Assembly: GCA_036785325.1 (NCBI GenBank)
Contig: JAXIVH010000002.1
Location: forward strand, 6,603,924-6,667,923
Source of the DNA: Urophycis tenuis
Taxonomy: Eukaryota; Chordata; Actinopteri; Gadiformes; Phycidae
Direction of reading: 5' to 3'
DNA: 64,000 nt
Shown: positions 35,607 to 48,385 of the stretch, piece by piece
Layout of the letters: each line of letters starts with the position of its first letter
Numbering within the stretch: position 1 is the stretch's first letter
Made by a program: the position numbers and the translations under genes
Notes under the pieces: generated by a model
What the model was told of the DNA's origin: nothing
Seen by the model: the letters and a program-made list of their open reading frames with translations, nothing else
Database searches by the model: none

Positions 35607-38343
35607 GTAGGTGAAGCTTCGGCATTTTAGAACCTACAACATAAACTATCCATGATCATCCGCCTTTGTATACTTTCCTGTTACCCTGAAAACCAATAGG
35701 TCCTCAACTTGACACATTTTTCCGGACAAACCAACGTCCCATTTTGATCGTTGTACATTTAATGCATGTTATCTTTCTATGTTAGCTTCGACAAAGTGTT
35801 CCCAGTCTATCAGATTCATGACTCAATGTTAGCAGTAACGCCACGCAATAATAAATAGAATGCACATTCGCCACTGTATTGCGTTCCTGTAATTATATTA
35901 TTCAGGAATAACATGGTGTAGGTTCGCGGTTTTATAAATGCTTGAATGAACGGGCCATTACTAGATGTATGCTACTGCAGTGTCAACGTGTTCCACCCAA
36001 CAGCCATTCAGCTAACTAATGGTTGGTCTAACCTTAACCCTCGGTCTCCTACGTGTGTAGTCGCTTCATGTGGAATAATAGCTTCGAGTATCCTTGGTTA
36101 ACTGCGGTGTATTGACATTCCACGTTGAATTGCCAGCATCGCGCTCACAACGTTTTCCCCCTCTGCTACCCGTGTAAAGGGAGTCGACATCAGACACAAC
36201 AAGGACCGTAAGGTGCACAGAAAGGAGCCAAGAAGTCAGGACATCTACCTGAGGCTCCTGGTCAAGGTTAGTCGTCAGTTGTCTTATCTTGACGCATCGG
36301 GTACTCATCCTCGAGACCCTGCATACACTTGATATAATTCAAAACATCTGTATTCACATGGCTGTCCTTCCAGTTGTACAGGTTCCTGGCCCGTCGCTCA
36401 AATGCTCCCTTCAACAAGGTGGTCCTCAGGAGGCTCTTCATGAGCAAGACCAACAGGCCACCCCTCTCTGTCTCCAGCCTGGTTAGTTTTCCCTTCCAGT
36501 CTGTAATACCTTAACCTAGGTATCATCTTAAAATGCCTGTACGTGCTCTTGACCGTTTGCCAGAGCTCAAAATCTAAATGTATAATTTTATCCATGTTTA
36601 GTGTGAGTCTTGTGTAACTGTTGGCTGCTGTAATTAGCAGGCCATCCTACTTTTGTAAATCTGATGTGATCTGTGTATTATTGTATTCTGCAAAGATGGT
36701 AATCATGGCTCAACAAGCCATCTGTAGTTAAAATTGATGGCTTATTGAGGGATTTTCGTTTATTTCTTTACATTTGTAGATTCGCAAAATGAGGCTGGCA
36801 GGACGGGAGAACAGAACTGCCGTTGTTGTGGGAACAATTACCGACGATGTCAGGATTCAAAATATCCCCAAGCTCAAGGTAGAGTGCCATAGCAAGCTTT
36901 TTTTTTCTTCTCCATCTTGATTGGGCTTGGCTCTATTGAGTGAGCGATATCATGACATTTCATGCATTCAAAGGTATCAACTGAAATAGGCTGGCTTCTT
37001 CCTCACGGCGTGTTTACCCCTCTCCCCAGGTCTGTGCATTGAGGGTTACTGACGGTGCCCGCCGTCGCATCCTGAAGGCCGGTGGTGAGATCATGACCTT
37101 CGATCAGTTGGCTCTGTCTGCCCCCAAGGGACAGGGAACTGTGCTGCTGTCAGGTGATTACTCATCTTATGCCCATGGCATCTCTGGAATGTCAGTTTTT
37201 CCTTGTTTTGTAGCAGTATGTTGTTTTGCTTTTTGGAATGTGTCTCATCTGTTGAGTCACTGTTGCTGTTAAAAGGAAATGAAGTCAGAAGATTGCTTTT
37301 GTTGGGTGATTTCCTGATGTGTTATTGACGTCACTACCTGTACATGTATTTTCCTGACTGGTGGTACTAGACTTGATGGTGGTCTCGTAGTAAACATGAC
37401 TTCATCTATTGAATGTTTAGTAGATTATTCTTATCCATTTGTATTTCTTTCAGTGACTTAAGTGGTTGTCATGTTTTTCCTGTAGAAGGTTGCCATAAGC
37501 ACTTGCTGAGATTAAGGGTATTTCTCCTGGTCAAGTATAGAACGCGATAATGCCAAATGATGGATTCTTGGAAAATGCACCAAACTGAAAGAAACCTAAA
37601 GACTCTGGGAAGTCATCAGATGTGATGGTTTATCTTTCTCAAGTGGGATTCTGATCAAATGAAGATGCTGTCCTATACACATTGAAGCTTTTATGCAATA
37701 TGCCATTTAAATTGGAAAGAATATATCCATAATTGGATTATATGGACTATACAGTACATACTGGCCAATACCCTGATAAAGGGTATTGGCCAATTTCCAT
37801 CTAAGGATTATTGTGTCATCAGCATTTCAAACGGTGTTGTAGATAAGTCTTTACAGGGACCTTTCTTTGTTTAAGATTCTTTCATATAGATTGGAAACTA
37901 GTGACGCATTGCTGTGAAACTTGAGAGTGCATTGTTGCTAAGTGATGCTCTGACATGATCTGTGGAGGTGAACCTTGTAACATTTGCCAAAAGTTCCTTC
38001 GCGATTAATAAATTATCTATTCTACAGGACGCCGCAAGGCCAGGGAAGTGTACAGGCACTTTGGAAAAGCCCCTGGAACTCCTCACAGCCACAGCAAGTA
38101 TGTATCATTCCTGTGTTTATATAATTCAAACACAATCACCGTTCTAGAAAATGTATCTCTGACATGGTTTGTGATTGGGTTTTCAGAGTTGTTTACTTGA
38201 CCTAGACATCCTTCAGATGTAACTTTTATAGTGATATCAAAGCTAACCTTTTATCCTCTGCTTCCAGGCCCTACATCCGCTCCAAGGGCAGGAAGTTCGA
38301 AAGGGCTCGTGGTCGCAGAGCCAGCCGTGGCTACAAGAACTAA
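35604..38343 (+). CDS. rpl18: 60S ribosomal protein L18 (eL18)
   Basis: Seven exons: 35604-35606 (only the ATG is coding), 36180-36266, 36374-36481, 36780-36878, 37030-37153, 38028-38097 and 38268-38343. They give 188 aa, exactly the length of human RPL18. The protein begins GVDIRHNKDRKVHRKEPRSQ and ends GRKFERARGRRASRGYKN. It is a structural component of the large ribosomal subunit. All introns are GT-AG with matching phases, and the ATG-only first coding exon is typical of ribosomal protein genes. AATAAA lies at 38376-38381. Differences from the mammalian protein are conservative, so this is an intact, expressed-type gene and not a processed pseudogene. I looked for box C/D snoRNAs in the introns and saw none I could support. 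Confidence 0.97.
37762..37792. repeat. 13-bp inverted repeat in rpl18 intron 5
   Basis: TGGCCAATACCCT (37762-37774) and its exact reverse complement (37780-37792) with a 5-nt spacer. Confidence 0.85.
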
Positions 38344-38375
38344 CTTGTCTTTTGTTTTCCATGCAATCTTATTCA

Positions 38376-38381
38376 AATAAA
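38376..38381 (+). terminator. rpl18: rpl18 poly(A) signal AATAAA
   Basis: Canonical hexamer 33 bp after the stop, typical of the very short 3' UTR of ribosomal protein mRNAs. Confidence 0.85.
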
Positions 38382-41124
38382 GATTGGATATATAAAAATA
38401 TATATTTTGTGGTGTGATTCCTTTTTGTTTAACAAGCCTTCCCTATTAATATGTGTATCAATAGCGTAAACGGACTGGCATAAGTGGCTCTGATTCACGT
38501 GGGTATATATTGGTAATTCAACCATGCAAGTAACGTTAATTTTTTTAAATCGAGCTATTGAATAAATCACAGCCATGTTAAAAATAAAATTGTATATGGT
38601 GCCGTCTATACTTTTCCTACCGGGTCGGGAATGATGAACTGTTAATGATTGGAGAATGTCGGTGGGTGTTGCAATGTTTCCTTATCACTATTGGACTTCC
38701 TCCTTGGCTCTTAAAACTACGCTTCCATACTTCCTGAACCTCACTAGAGCTCACAACAGTCCATGCCACCCGTTTTCGTCCCTGTGGAGCCACAATGAGG
38801 TAATTTCAGATGGAACTTTTTATCCTTTTTCTTTTTGTTTTGCTGTTGTTGCCGCGCTTTAGCACTTTTCTGGACTATAAAGATGTAATCCGACGTTTGG
38901 TCGAAATAGCCTGGTTCTTTTACTTGTTATTGCTCGCTAACGTTGCAATTGATGTATATTGCGTTTACGGTTAGTAAACCAAGGCAGGCCACAACTTTTC
39001 TAAAACCTATGTGGTATCGTATTGGTGAAATGGCTTACTGTGTAAATGGCATTAGATGGAGAGGGGTTCGTGTTTCTGTTATCTAGTGAAATTCCAGCTA
39101 ACCTGGCTAACATTGACATTGATCGTGCTAGTCGGCGAAGCTAACTACTACTTACAGATTAAATGTTTAGTTTCTAATGAATACAATTTTCAATGTTTGT
39201 TACAGTCTTGGTGACACGAGGTTCATTGTCTAGAAAACATGTGTAAAATGAAAATTCGTTCAGTGTGCGTTCGTATCTTGGGCCAGTAGAGCTTGGTTAG
39301 CAGTCCATCAGTAAGCTAACGGGTGATGGGTGGCAGGTCGTAAGTTGAAACAATATTGTTGTGAATGCCAGCGCTGCTGTTGTGTACATGCTGTTTGCAC
39401 TGAATTGTCTTCTAAATTGCTTCGGAAACATTCATAAACAAGCGCTGCCATTGTGTTCGAGGCTAAATGAGCCCTACTAATAATATCTAGAGTCTACGCC
39501 CAACTTGTCAACGACAGTGTTTTCTTTATCCCAATTTATCAGTCCTGGACATCGTTCCCGTATCGATTGGTGTCTGCGCTGCAGTTTATATAACATTCAT
39601 CGTAATGTATTAAATACAAGTCGTCTGCAATGACTAAACTAGTTGAAATGGGGGTAGAGTGCACAGACAGCTTGCACTCAGCTTGAACCTAGGTTCTGTT
39701 CCCAAAAGAATGACTCGTACTAGTTGAATGAGGATATGGAAATCACATACATCCAACTAACGCACATAATCAGATGTGATTCATGGCATTCCCATGTTAT
39801 TTTCCCAATTCAACCTTCACCACAGACGAAAGGTTTTTATTTTTATTTAAACAGTGACATGCCATTGTTCAACATGAGTCTGTTCATGAGTTTCCTGTAC
39901 TTGTGTACAAAAATCATAACCCCATACACCATATAATTGGCCTATTTGTATTAAAATGCAATTATTTGTCTTCCAAAACTAGCCCAACAGTGGGTGTAAT
40001 TCCCATTGTTTGTACAAATTGTTCAATTGATTTAAAGTTAGTATAGTCCATATCCCTAGAACTGAAGTTTGAAAACGAATGTCTTATTTCTTGTGCAACA
40101 TCCAATGTTAAGTAAGACCTGGCGTTTCTGGCGAGTCATTTCAATGCAGCGGAATTTAGACAGAATTTTTGCTCTCCTGTTGTAACGTCATTGTCCCACT
40201 TCCACTTTTTGACGCCACCACAGTTGTGTAATTGTCTGCTGATGATGTTGTTCCCCTCTATTGTTCAGGCACACACATCTCTGGGAGGGAACATGACGCG
40301 GGGCGTTAGGAAGACTTCAACCATGACGTAACCCCAGCAACTGGAGTTGTTTTTGTTTTTGTTTGTTTATTTGTTGTATCTTTTTATATTGTTTGTCATT
40401 TATCCTTCATTGTGTCCACCTGGGTTCAGAGGAAAGAGCCACATTGTTAGACTATGATGCGTGTGTCTGTGTGTTTTGGGGGAGACGTGTCACACTACTG
40501 TTAACCACACAGACCTCATCCCTTCACTTGTCCTCATGAAATGATGCCAAATATACATCCTCGTTAGAATAGGACTTTTACAAGACAGCACTAATGAAAT
40601 CCTTTTACTAAAAAATGTGTATGTGTTAGTCTTAACGTTAACGCTAATTGTTTCACTTGAGTCTTTTATGTAATTTACTACACTGCTCTATCTCACAAGA
40701 TGGTTTTGAATTGCTCCAGTGATCCATCCTTTTTTACCTTTTTAATTTAACAGTTACAAACCGTCAAAACTGAGTAGCACTTTTAGCTCAAACAAAATCA
40801 AAGAGAGCTTTTTTTATACTTCCTCAAAATGACTGGCCTTTGAAAAGCTTGATTTTCACTTGATTGATACGCTGCCCAGCAACTCATTGAAAGTGGGATC
40901 TCCTAATGTTGTTGAGTGACATTTTTCGCATGAAGTCCAGAAGAATGGATACAAGTTTCAAACTCTGAGCATATCCAAGTGTTGCTTAATCCAATCCCCC
41001 CCCCCCCCCCCCCCCCCCCAATTGAATGAAATACAAGTAGTCCGTCCTTTTGTAAATACAGAGACTTCTCCCCCCCCCCACCCCCTGATTGCCTGCTGTA
41101 CCCGGTGAGTTAAAATCAGCGAGG
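38382..41124 (+). other. rpl18-sphk2 intergenic DNA with possible sphk2 5' UTR exons
   Basis: No coding exon. Two weak candidates for non-coding sphk2 exons: a segment ending at the donor GAG|GTAATT near 38800, and about 65 bp after TTGTTCAG (40269) ending at GAC|GTAACC near 40329. An acceptor at TAAATACAG (41060) probably opens the first coding exon. A long C-run lies at about 40998-41020. Confidence 0.35.
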
Positions 41125-44100
41125 ATGCGTTCTCCTGAGCCCCACGCACCTCCCCCAGCCGAAGCCCTCCTCCACGGACAGTTTGCGAGCTGGGGATCGG
41201 GCAACAACGGCAACAATAACAGCTGCCCCAACAGCCCCGGAGGGCCAGGGGGGCTCTCGCCGGCTGCCTCCCCCACCCTGTCTCTGCCGTCCAACTATGC
41301 GTTGACTCTGACGCACACCCACATCCACGTCCAGCGCCTGACGCCGCGCACGGGGAAGGAGGCCCGTCTCCTGCTCCCGCTGTCGGAGCTGGTGGGTTGC
41401 AGCTGCCCCCGAGCTCCGGCACCCCCGCTCCTGGTGCTGTATTGGTATCCCCCGGGCAAACGGCGGAAGGGGGTTTCCCGGCGCAGGCAGCTGAGGGCCT
41501 ACCTGGCCGAGAGCAGACCTGAGGCCGAGCGTTGGTCAGCAGCTGTCCAGTGTCTGCTCCGAGGTGTGATGGTTACTGCTGACACAGGTGAGTTACGTGT
41601 GTGTGTGTGTGCGCGTGCATGCGTGCGTGCTGTTGGCAGAATGTGGGTCAGATCTGTGTTGTGTTCAGGCTGCAAGCTTGCTGGAATGTTCACTGAGGAG
41701 TTATTTGTTGCTGTTTTTTCACGCATTGGAATTTCAGGTGATGTGAAAGAAAATGGACACTAACAGAAGGCTGTGATTTCATTATTCATGTTGGTGAATA
41801 GTATTGGTGTGGGTTTTTTTTTTCTGTTTTTGTGAAAACGTCCTCATGGTTTCCGTTTCTGTCCCTGTTCTTATCTCTCCCACACACACACGGTCTGTAT
41901 CGTACGGTGGTAAACGTAGAGACACAGAGTCGCCCATGATGGCTAGTCCACATGTCCCTCCCATTCCCCATCACTATATGCTTCCAAGACAACCCCAGCC
42001 AAGTAGATTTTAAAGCCCCCGCTTCATGTGCAGCCCTTTATTTATGCCATATCGTGCTGTCTGCGCCATCCTCTAATGTCACTAATTCTCCTATAAAAGA
42101 GTTAACCCTTGTTTCTCGATTCGCACCCTGTCCCTCTGCCATTCATCTGCATGTCTTCCACAATGTGGTTAGAGACACACACACACACACACACGTATAA
42201 ATGTTTGGGGAGAACAGTTCCGCTTATTTGCAGAACGGGATGAGTTTGCCAAGAAATGTTAGGAAGGCTTTAGGAAATATCACAAGTTTCTCACGAGCCC
42301 TGAGGTGCCCTCGGCAGGAACTGGCTGACCATGTGATGTAAATACGCCTGATTGATTGTCATTCCCCCTTTGATGCAAATCCCATACGTTTTGGTTCCCT
42401 TCCCGGGGACAAACACAAACAAAGTCAGCCCATCTGTGTTTATCACAGAGCACTTTAAGCCCCAATAATCACACCGGTAGCTGCCACGTTTGGGTGGAAA
42501 CACGGGGAGAGACGGCTCTAACGACCGCTTTGTGCTTGTAGCCTGTCTTTGTTATTTGCACTGTTGCAAGAGATATTCCTCCCATGTTATCTCCTTCCTT
42601 TTAGGGTCTGCACCCACCTCAGCCTTCCTTGTATCTTATCAGCCACCCCTCACTTGTGTAATCTTCCAATTAAACCAATTAGCGTTTTTGTAACTTCACA
42701 ATATGTCCATTCTCTAATATTTAATATCGGATGTATGCAGTCACTGAGTGTATGACGTGCAGTTGCTGTGTAGTCTTTGCTTTCTTGATAGTGGTTTAGT
42801 CTTTTCCTCTTATATATGGCGAAACAGCAACCCTTGACTTGATGCTGTAGGTTAGCACCATTGTATTTGAATGTATTGTTTTAGTATTTGAATCTTTATA
42901 GGTACATTCATGTAGGTAGCTGCAGTAGTCTCCTTTGATTTTCCCTTCTCTATTTTGAGTGCTGCTTTTACCTACAATTTGTATGCATAAGACATGTTTG
43001 AAGTTGAAGCTATTAAAGATTGTTAAATCAGGGTAAAGGTTTGAATGTGCTTGAAACTTGGCAACAATGTTTGATAGCATAGCTTGCCAATGCCTACATG
43101 TGAGGATTGTTTTGGCAATGCAGTCAACTATCATTGTCACTATTGACGATTGTATTCTGGCGTGCCCCTTTTCTAGAGTTTTCAAGAAGTCTGCTACCTC
43201 GTCCACGTCGCCTAATGCTATTGGTCAACCCCTTCAGTGGGAGGGGTCAGGCAATGCAGTGGTGTCAGACCCACATCCTGCCAATGGTCAGAGAAGCTAA
43301 CATCAGCTACAACCTAATACAAACGGGTAAGATGGATGCACACAAAGCAATGACGTAAGCTTGCGTGAGACGTACACGATGGTTCACTTCAGTGAGTTCC
43401 TTAAACGGCAATTGACAAATGCTAATGTGTTCCCCACAGAGCGTCAGAATCATGCGAGGGAGCTCATCAGAGAGATATCCCTCCCTGAATGGGATGGCAT
43501 CATTATCATCTCTGGAGACGGCCTGCTGCATGAGGTTTGGCTTGTATTTCCACCTTGCGTCTGGGAAGAGGTGGCTGCCATGTTGTTCAAGTTGTTCAAT
43601 GGCCTCTTTGTGTTCTTGCTGTAGGTGATTAATGGCCTGATGGAGCGGCCAGACTGGGAGCAAGCAATAAAGATACCTGTCGGCATTTTGCCCTGTGGCT
43701 CTGGAAATGCACTGGCTGGCTCAATCAACCATAATGCAGGGTATGTGTGTCTCGCGTTCTCTCATTCAAAAACACAAGTTGTTGTGCTTACTGCCCCACC
43801 TAAAAGTTGCACAGTTGTCAGCCAAAGGTAAAGATAGATATTCAGATCAAGATAAAGATATTCAGTGACAAATCTGTCACTGAATACAATACGACTTATG
43901 TTACTGAAAACATGTTTTTAAGCTTTCGTTGTGAATTTTATTTTTCCGACGGAAGCAACATTTCAACCAACAGGATTAGCGAATATGTTTACTTTAAGGC
44001 CTGGCTGTCTCCTGCCTCAAAAACAAACTGTGCTGTTAAATCCACACACAGCAAAATATTTGTCGTCTGCTCTGACTTGATAACGGCCTTGATATGGTCC

Positions 44101-47100
44101 TTGTTTCCTTCCCTCATTCCTTCATTCCTTCATACACATACATATAAAACTAGAGACTCTGTGTATGGTTTGTTTTACCAACTGTGCCTGGAATGGCAAA
44201 TCAAACTGTGGCAAGTCATGAAGACGATGCTGCAATCAAAGTATCTGTAATCTGTAATAGATTACAGTGAATCGTTTTGTGTTGCCACAGTGCAAGCCAA
44301 AGTCTCGATGTAGTTAGAACAAATGTGAAGTTGTTTGCATTTCTTTGGGTATTTCATGGGATTTAAACATTTGTCATTCTATATTCATTTCGCTATGATA
44401 CTCTTATGTGCGGCTCTACAGCTGTTTGTTTTCGGGTGAATGTATTGCCGTGGGAAGACTAGTGATGGCTTTTACCCTTAAACTGTGTTACAAGTTTTTA
44501 CTATAGCCTATTGTAAGTGTGGAGAAACCCATATCTTTTTATGTCATCTGTGTCTCACATGCATTGACATACTTTTATAAAGGCCTCTTTTTACAATCGG
44601 TGCATTTATAAGGACAGACCTTCTAATCATTTATCACCGTGTTTGTCTGCTTTTGGGAAGGGCAATATACTTGACAGTGACGTGACTATAGATAATGCAT
44701 ACTGCTGTGCAGTAGCATTGGGGCCCCGAGCGCTGAGGGGTCCCTGTGTTTGGGGTCCCCACTCTGTGTGGTCCCGGGCCCAGTCGGTCACATCAGTCAT
44801 GCTACTCATTCAATGGAGATCATGGCCGGCCACCGCTGACGATGAACCTCCCTGAGCCCAGAAAGGTTATGGAAAATTTTAAAACGAGGGAGAACCCTGA
44901 GCGTGGTTATCATATCTGTTTGCATCGAGGCAAACCTTAGGACTTCAGACACTTGGATATGATAAGAGCCGTCTGTATCATATCTCTGGCGAGCGATCTG
45001 CTGAAAGCATTGTAAGCACTTGTGTAATCAGGCATTTTCAACCGTCTCTACTCCTTTTTACTTTATTTTTAGCAGTTTCCTTTTGCTATTACGTTATAAT
45101 CCGTTTATGGCGATTCATTGTTTAAGATTAGTCAGTGTCACATGGAAAAGAGTAACTTATGTGTTCTCTTTGTTTTAACAATCGGTGGCGAACTACCAGC
45201 TCTTGGAATAAGTTCACATAATCATGACTTGTTTATCTAGACCAATATTGCCAAAGAATTGTGTATTGAACTATTGTGTCTCTTTATCTCACAGGAAGTG
45301 CCATTAAGTTGCATTGTTGTTGACTGTCCCTCCCACAGGTATGACATGTGCCTTAGGGAGCCCCTCCTACTCAACTGCTGCTTTCTGCTCTGTCGGGGTG
45401 GGGTGCGACCCATGGACTTGGTATCCGTGACAACCAGCCCTGGACCCTCGCACAATGGCCGCAGTGCCAGTCCCAGAAGACTGTTCTCTTTCCTGTCCGT
45501 TGCATGGGGCTTTGTGTCCGATGTGGACATAGAGAGTGAGAGGTGTGTGTGTGTTTCTATTTTTAAAGTGAAACTACCACATGCTCTCAGATGTTCCACC
45601 ATGTTTGTGACCGACCGCTTAAAAACCACCCTCACCCTCTCCTTCCTTCCTGCGTCAGGTACCGTGGCCTGGGCTCGGCTCGCTTCACCCTGGGCACCCT
45701 GGTGCGCATAGCGTCGCTGCGGTCCTACAAAGGGCGACTCTCCTACCTCCCTCCGTCCATCGTCACCCATTCTCCGGACCGCACCCCGCCGCCTCCTCGG
45801 CGACCCCTCTCGCGGAGCATCACCGAGGGCCTGGACGGCTTCTGCAAGCCCCCCATCCACCGCACCTGCTCCGACATGGGCATCAGCGAGCAGCGGAGCC
45901 TCCGCAGGGGCGACGGCGAGCGGGAGATGGAGAGGCAGCGGGAGAGGGAGAGGAGACGGGAGCGGGCCAGGGGCGGGGGCACCGGGGTGGTGAGGGCCAG
46001 CAGCCTGGCGGAGGACAGGGAGCGGGAGATGGAGGGAGAGGAGAAGGGTCCCGGGGCGAACCACTTGTCGCCCGAGGACCAGCGCGTGCCGGGCGGCGGA
46101 GCGGTGACCGAGGACGAGAGGGAAGACGAGGAGGGCGCGGAGCAGGACTCCAGCGAGATGGAGGAGGACGAGCGGGGGAGGGACGCAGACGGCGGGGGCG
46201 GCTCTGCGGAGGGAGAGCGGGCGCCGCAAGGCCGGGAGCCCGCGGAGCGCCGCGGGACCGACGCGGGCGGGGAAGCGGACGAGGAAGTCGAGGCTTGCTT
46301 CCTGCAGGAGGCCAGACAGACGCTGAGGAAGAACTCCGCACCGTCCAGCCAGATAGCGAACGCCCTGTTCAACCAGTCCACCCTCAATCGGCAGGCTGAG
46401 CCGGAGTCCAGCCCATCGTACGGGGTGGAGGAGATGGACCTGAACGGCACTTACTTCCAAAGAGACCCGTACCCGCCGGACACCCGTGAGCGATCTCTGA
46501 CCATCTCCTCTCCGTTCCGCCACGCTCCTTTCTCCTACAAGGCCAAGCCCCTGGACCTGAATCAAAATGTCGCCCGGCCGAGACCCCTCTCCCTCCTCCA
46601 GCACTCCCACTCAAACTCCCTGCCCCCCAAACTCCCCTCCCTGTCGCTTTCCCTCTCCCCGACGCCGCCGTCCTCTCCGTCCTGCGCCTCCCCCCACGCC
46701 TCGTCCTACCTGGTCCCTCGTCCCAACACCCCGGGCTCCACCTCCCCCTCGCCCTCCTTCCGCGTGCCGGCCTCCTCCTTCAACTTTGACATCGCCGATC
46801 CGGCCGGATCCGGGAAGAAACGTCCATTCGCTTTGCCTTTCAACCCCCCGCGGGACGACCTGCTGCCCCCTCTGGACCAGCCGCTCCCCACCAGGGACTG
46901 GGTCACCATCGAGGGAGACTTTGTCCTGGTGCTGGCCCTCTACCAGTCACACCTGGGCGCCGACCTCCACGCCGCCCCGCAGGCCAGGTTTGACGACGGG
47001 CTCATCCACCTGACTTTTGTGCGGGCGGGGATCTCCAGGGCCACGCTGCTCCGGCTGTTCTTCGCCATGGAAAGAGGGACGCACCACTCCCTGAGCTCGC

Positions 47101-47441
47101 CGTACGTGAGCCACGTGTCCTGCAGGGCCTTCAGGCTGCAGCCGCTGTCCACGCGGGGAACTCTGACCGTGGACGGAGAGCTGGTGCCCTATGGGCCTCT
47201 TCAAGCACAGGTCAGTGTGGAGACGACAGCTGCTTTAAGCTCCCGTGTGCTTGAATCACAGTTGTAGTTTTCTGTTGTAGAGCTTTCTCCCCAATATGTT
47301 GTGTTGTTAATCACCTGCTGTTAGGCTTGCCAGGGTTTTTTTTTTTTTTTAATGCATATTTCTCCTTATCTTCCAAAGGTTCATCCGTCCATGGCCCGAC
47401 TCATTGTCGGTAACTCTGAGGAAAGGATTACCAGATTCTGA
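41125..47441 (+). CDS. sphk2: Sphingosine kinase 2
   Basis: Phosphorylates sphingosine to sphingosine-1-phosphate; in mammals it works in nucleus, ER and mitochondria. Seven exons: 41125-41587, 43177-43326, 43440-43534, 43625-43740, 45339-45542, 45659-47210 and 47379-47441, giving 880 aa (human SPHK2 about 650). The N-terminus resembles SPHK2, not SPHK1 (LLHGQF..., YALTLTHTHIHVQRL). Catalytic-domain motifs are present: LMLLVNPFSGRGQA, the nucleotide/substrate loop SGDGLLHE, PVGILPCGSGNALAG, LSVAWGFVSDVDIESERYRG, and C-terminal DWVTIEGDFVLVLA...HLGADLHAAPQARFDDGL. The large exon adds a Glu/Arg/Gly-rich segment (about residues 418-566, bases 45885-46330) and a Pro/Ser-rich segment (46600-46790) in the linker that splits the kinase domain. 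The first ATG in the exon (41125) was taken as start. RPL18-SPHK2 adjacency matches mammals. Confidence 0.95.
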
Positions 47442-48350
47442 TTGGTCGAGCTCGTTGACCCAACGGGGGCCGCTCTCCTGCATTACGTCATCTCTGTTGC
47501 CGTCCGCCAGAGAGAGCCTCCTGGACAACGTGAACATTTTAATAAAAGCCCTGAACGCCGGCCGCCGCCGCATGCCAGGGCTTTGGTGAAAAGGGATCGC
47601 TCCTCGTGTCACGCCACATGTGGAGTCTGCAGAGGGATTAACAGGACATTTGAAAATGGGATGAAAGGAATGCGTCATTGCACAGATTGGGGTCAGATTA
47701 CCACAAGAAGTGGGAGAAATGGCATGGCCTTGAGATATTACATGGAGGGAGGGGGGGGGGGGGGGGGGGAGTGAATGTTTCTGGACTTGTAGTGGACTTG
47801 TACTAGACTCTCTGCTAGACTGTAGCCAGTGCATGTGTTTGATGTATACATTCTCGTATGCATGCATGCGAAGCGAAGCACTACCTGATTCTTGCCTTAC
47901 GATGATGACACGATGAAGAATAATGGGGGGGAATCGACGCTGGACACTAAAGGAGAGTCACCTTCAGATGAGTAGAGCCCACCAGCCCGTGACAAAATGT
48001 TACCCTCGCCCTCTCGTCTTCATCCTTTCACCAAGCACCGTCCATCCCACCCCCGCCACTGCACTGTACAAATAGATATTCATCTCAACTACTTAAATAA
48101 GGGAATCAAAAATGTCTTCTCGTTTGCATTTCAGCATCCGTCCATTGCCCAGTAGCTGTGTGCTTGTGTGCGTGTGCGTACACAAATGGAACCTTGGTTC
48201 TATTGTTTTGTACCATGGCGTTCTATTCACTCAACATTCATCACAGGAAAAGGGGGCGGGGCCACGCGTGCCCTGAAGGGGCCTTGCTCGTGTGAATGCC
48301 AACCAATGGGGAACAACAGCAAAGGGTTATGCTGTACAGGGTTCATTGCA

Positions 48351-48385
<35 letters not shown>

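Noticed and set aside
37551..37990. Possible box C/D snoRNA in the large rpl18 intron
   Set aside because: ATGATGG- and GTGATGC-like C boxes occur, but no properly spaced CTGA D box with terminal stem was found.
45237..46610. 457-codon open frame on the - strand under sphk2
   Set aside because: Shadow of the GC-rich, charged sphk2 exon; the + strand reading matches sphingosine kinase 2.
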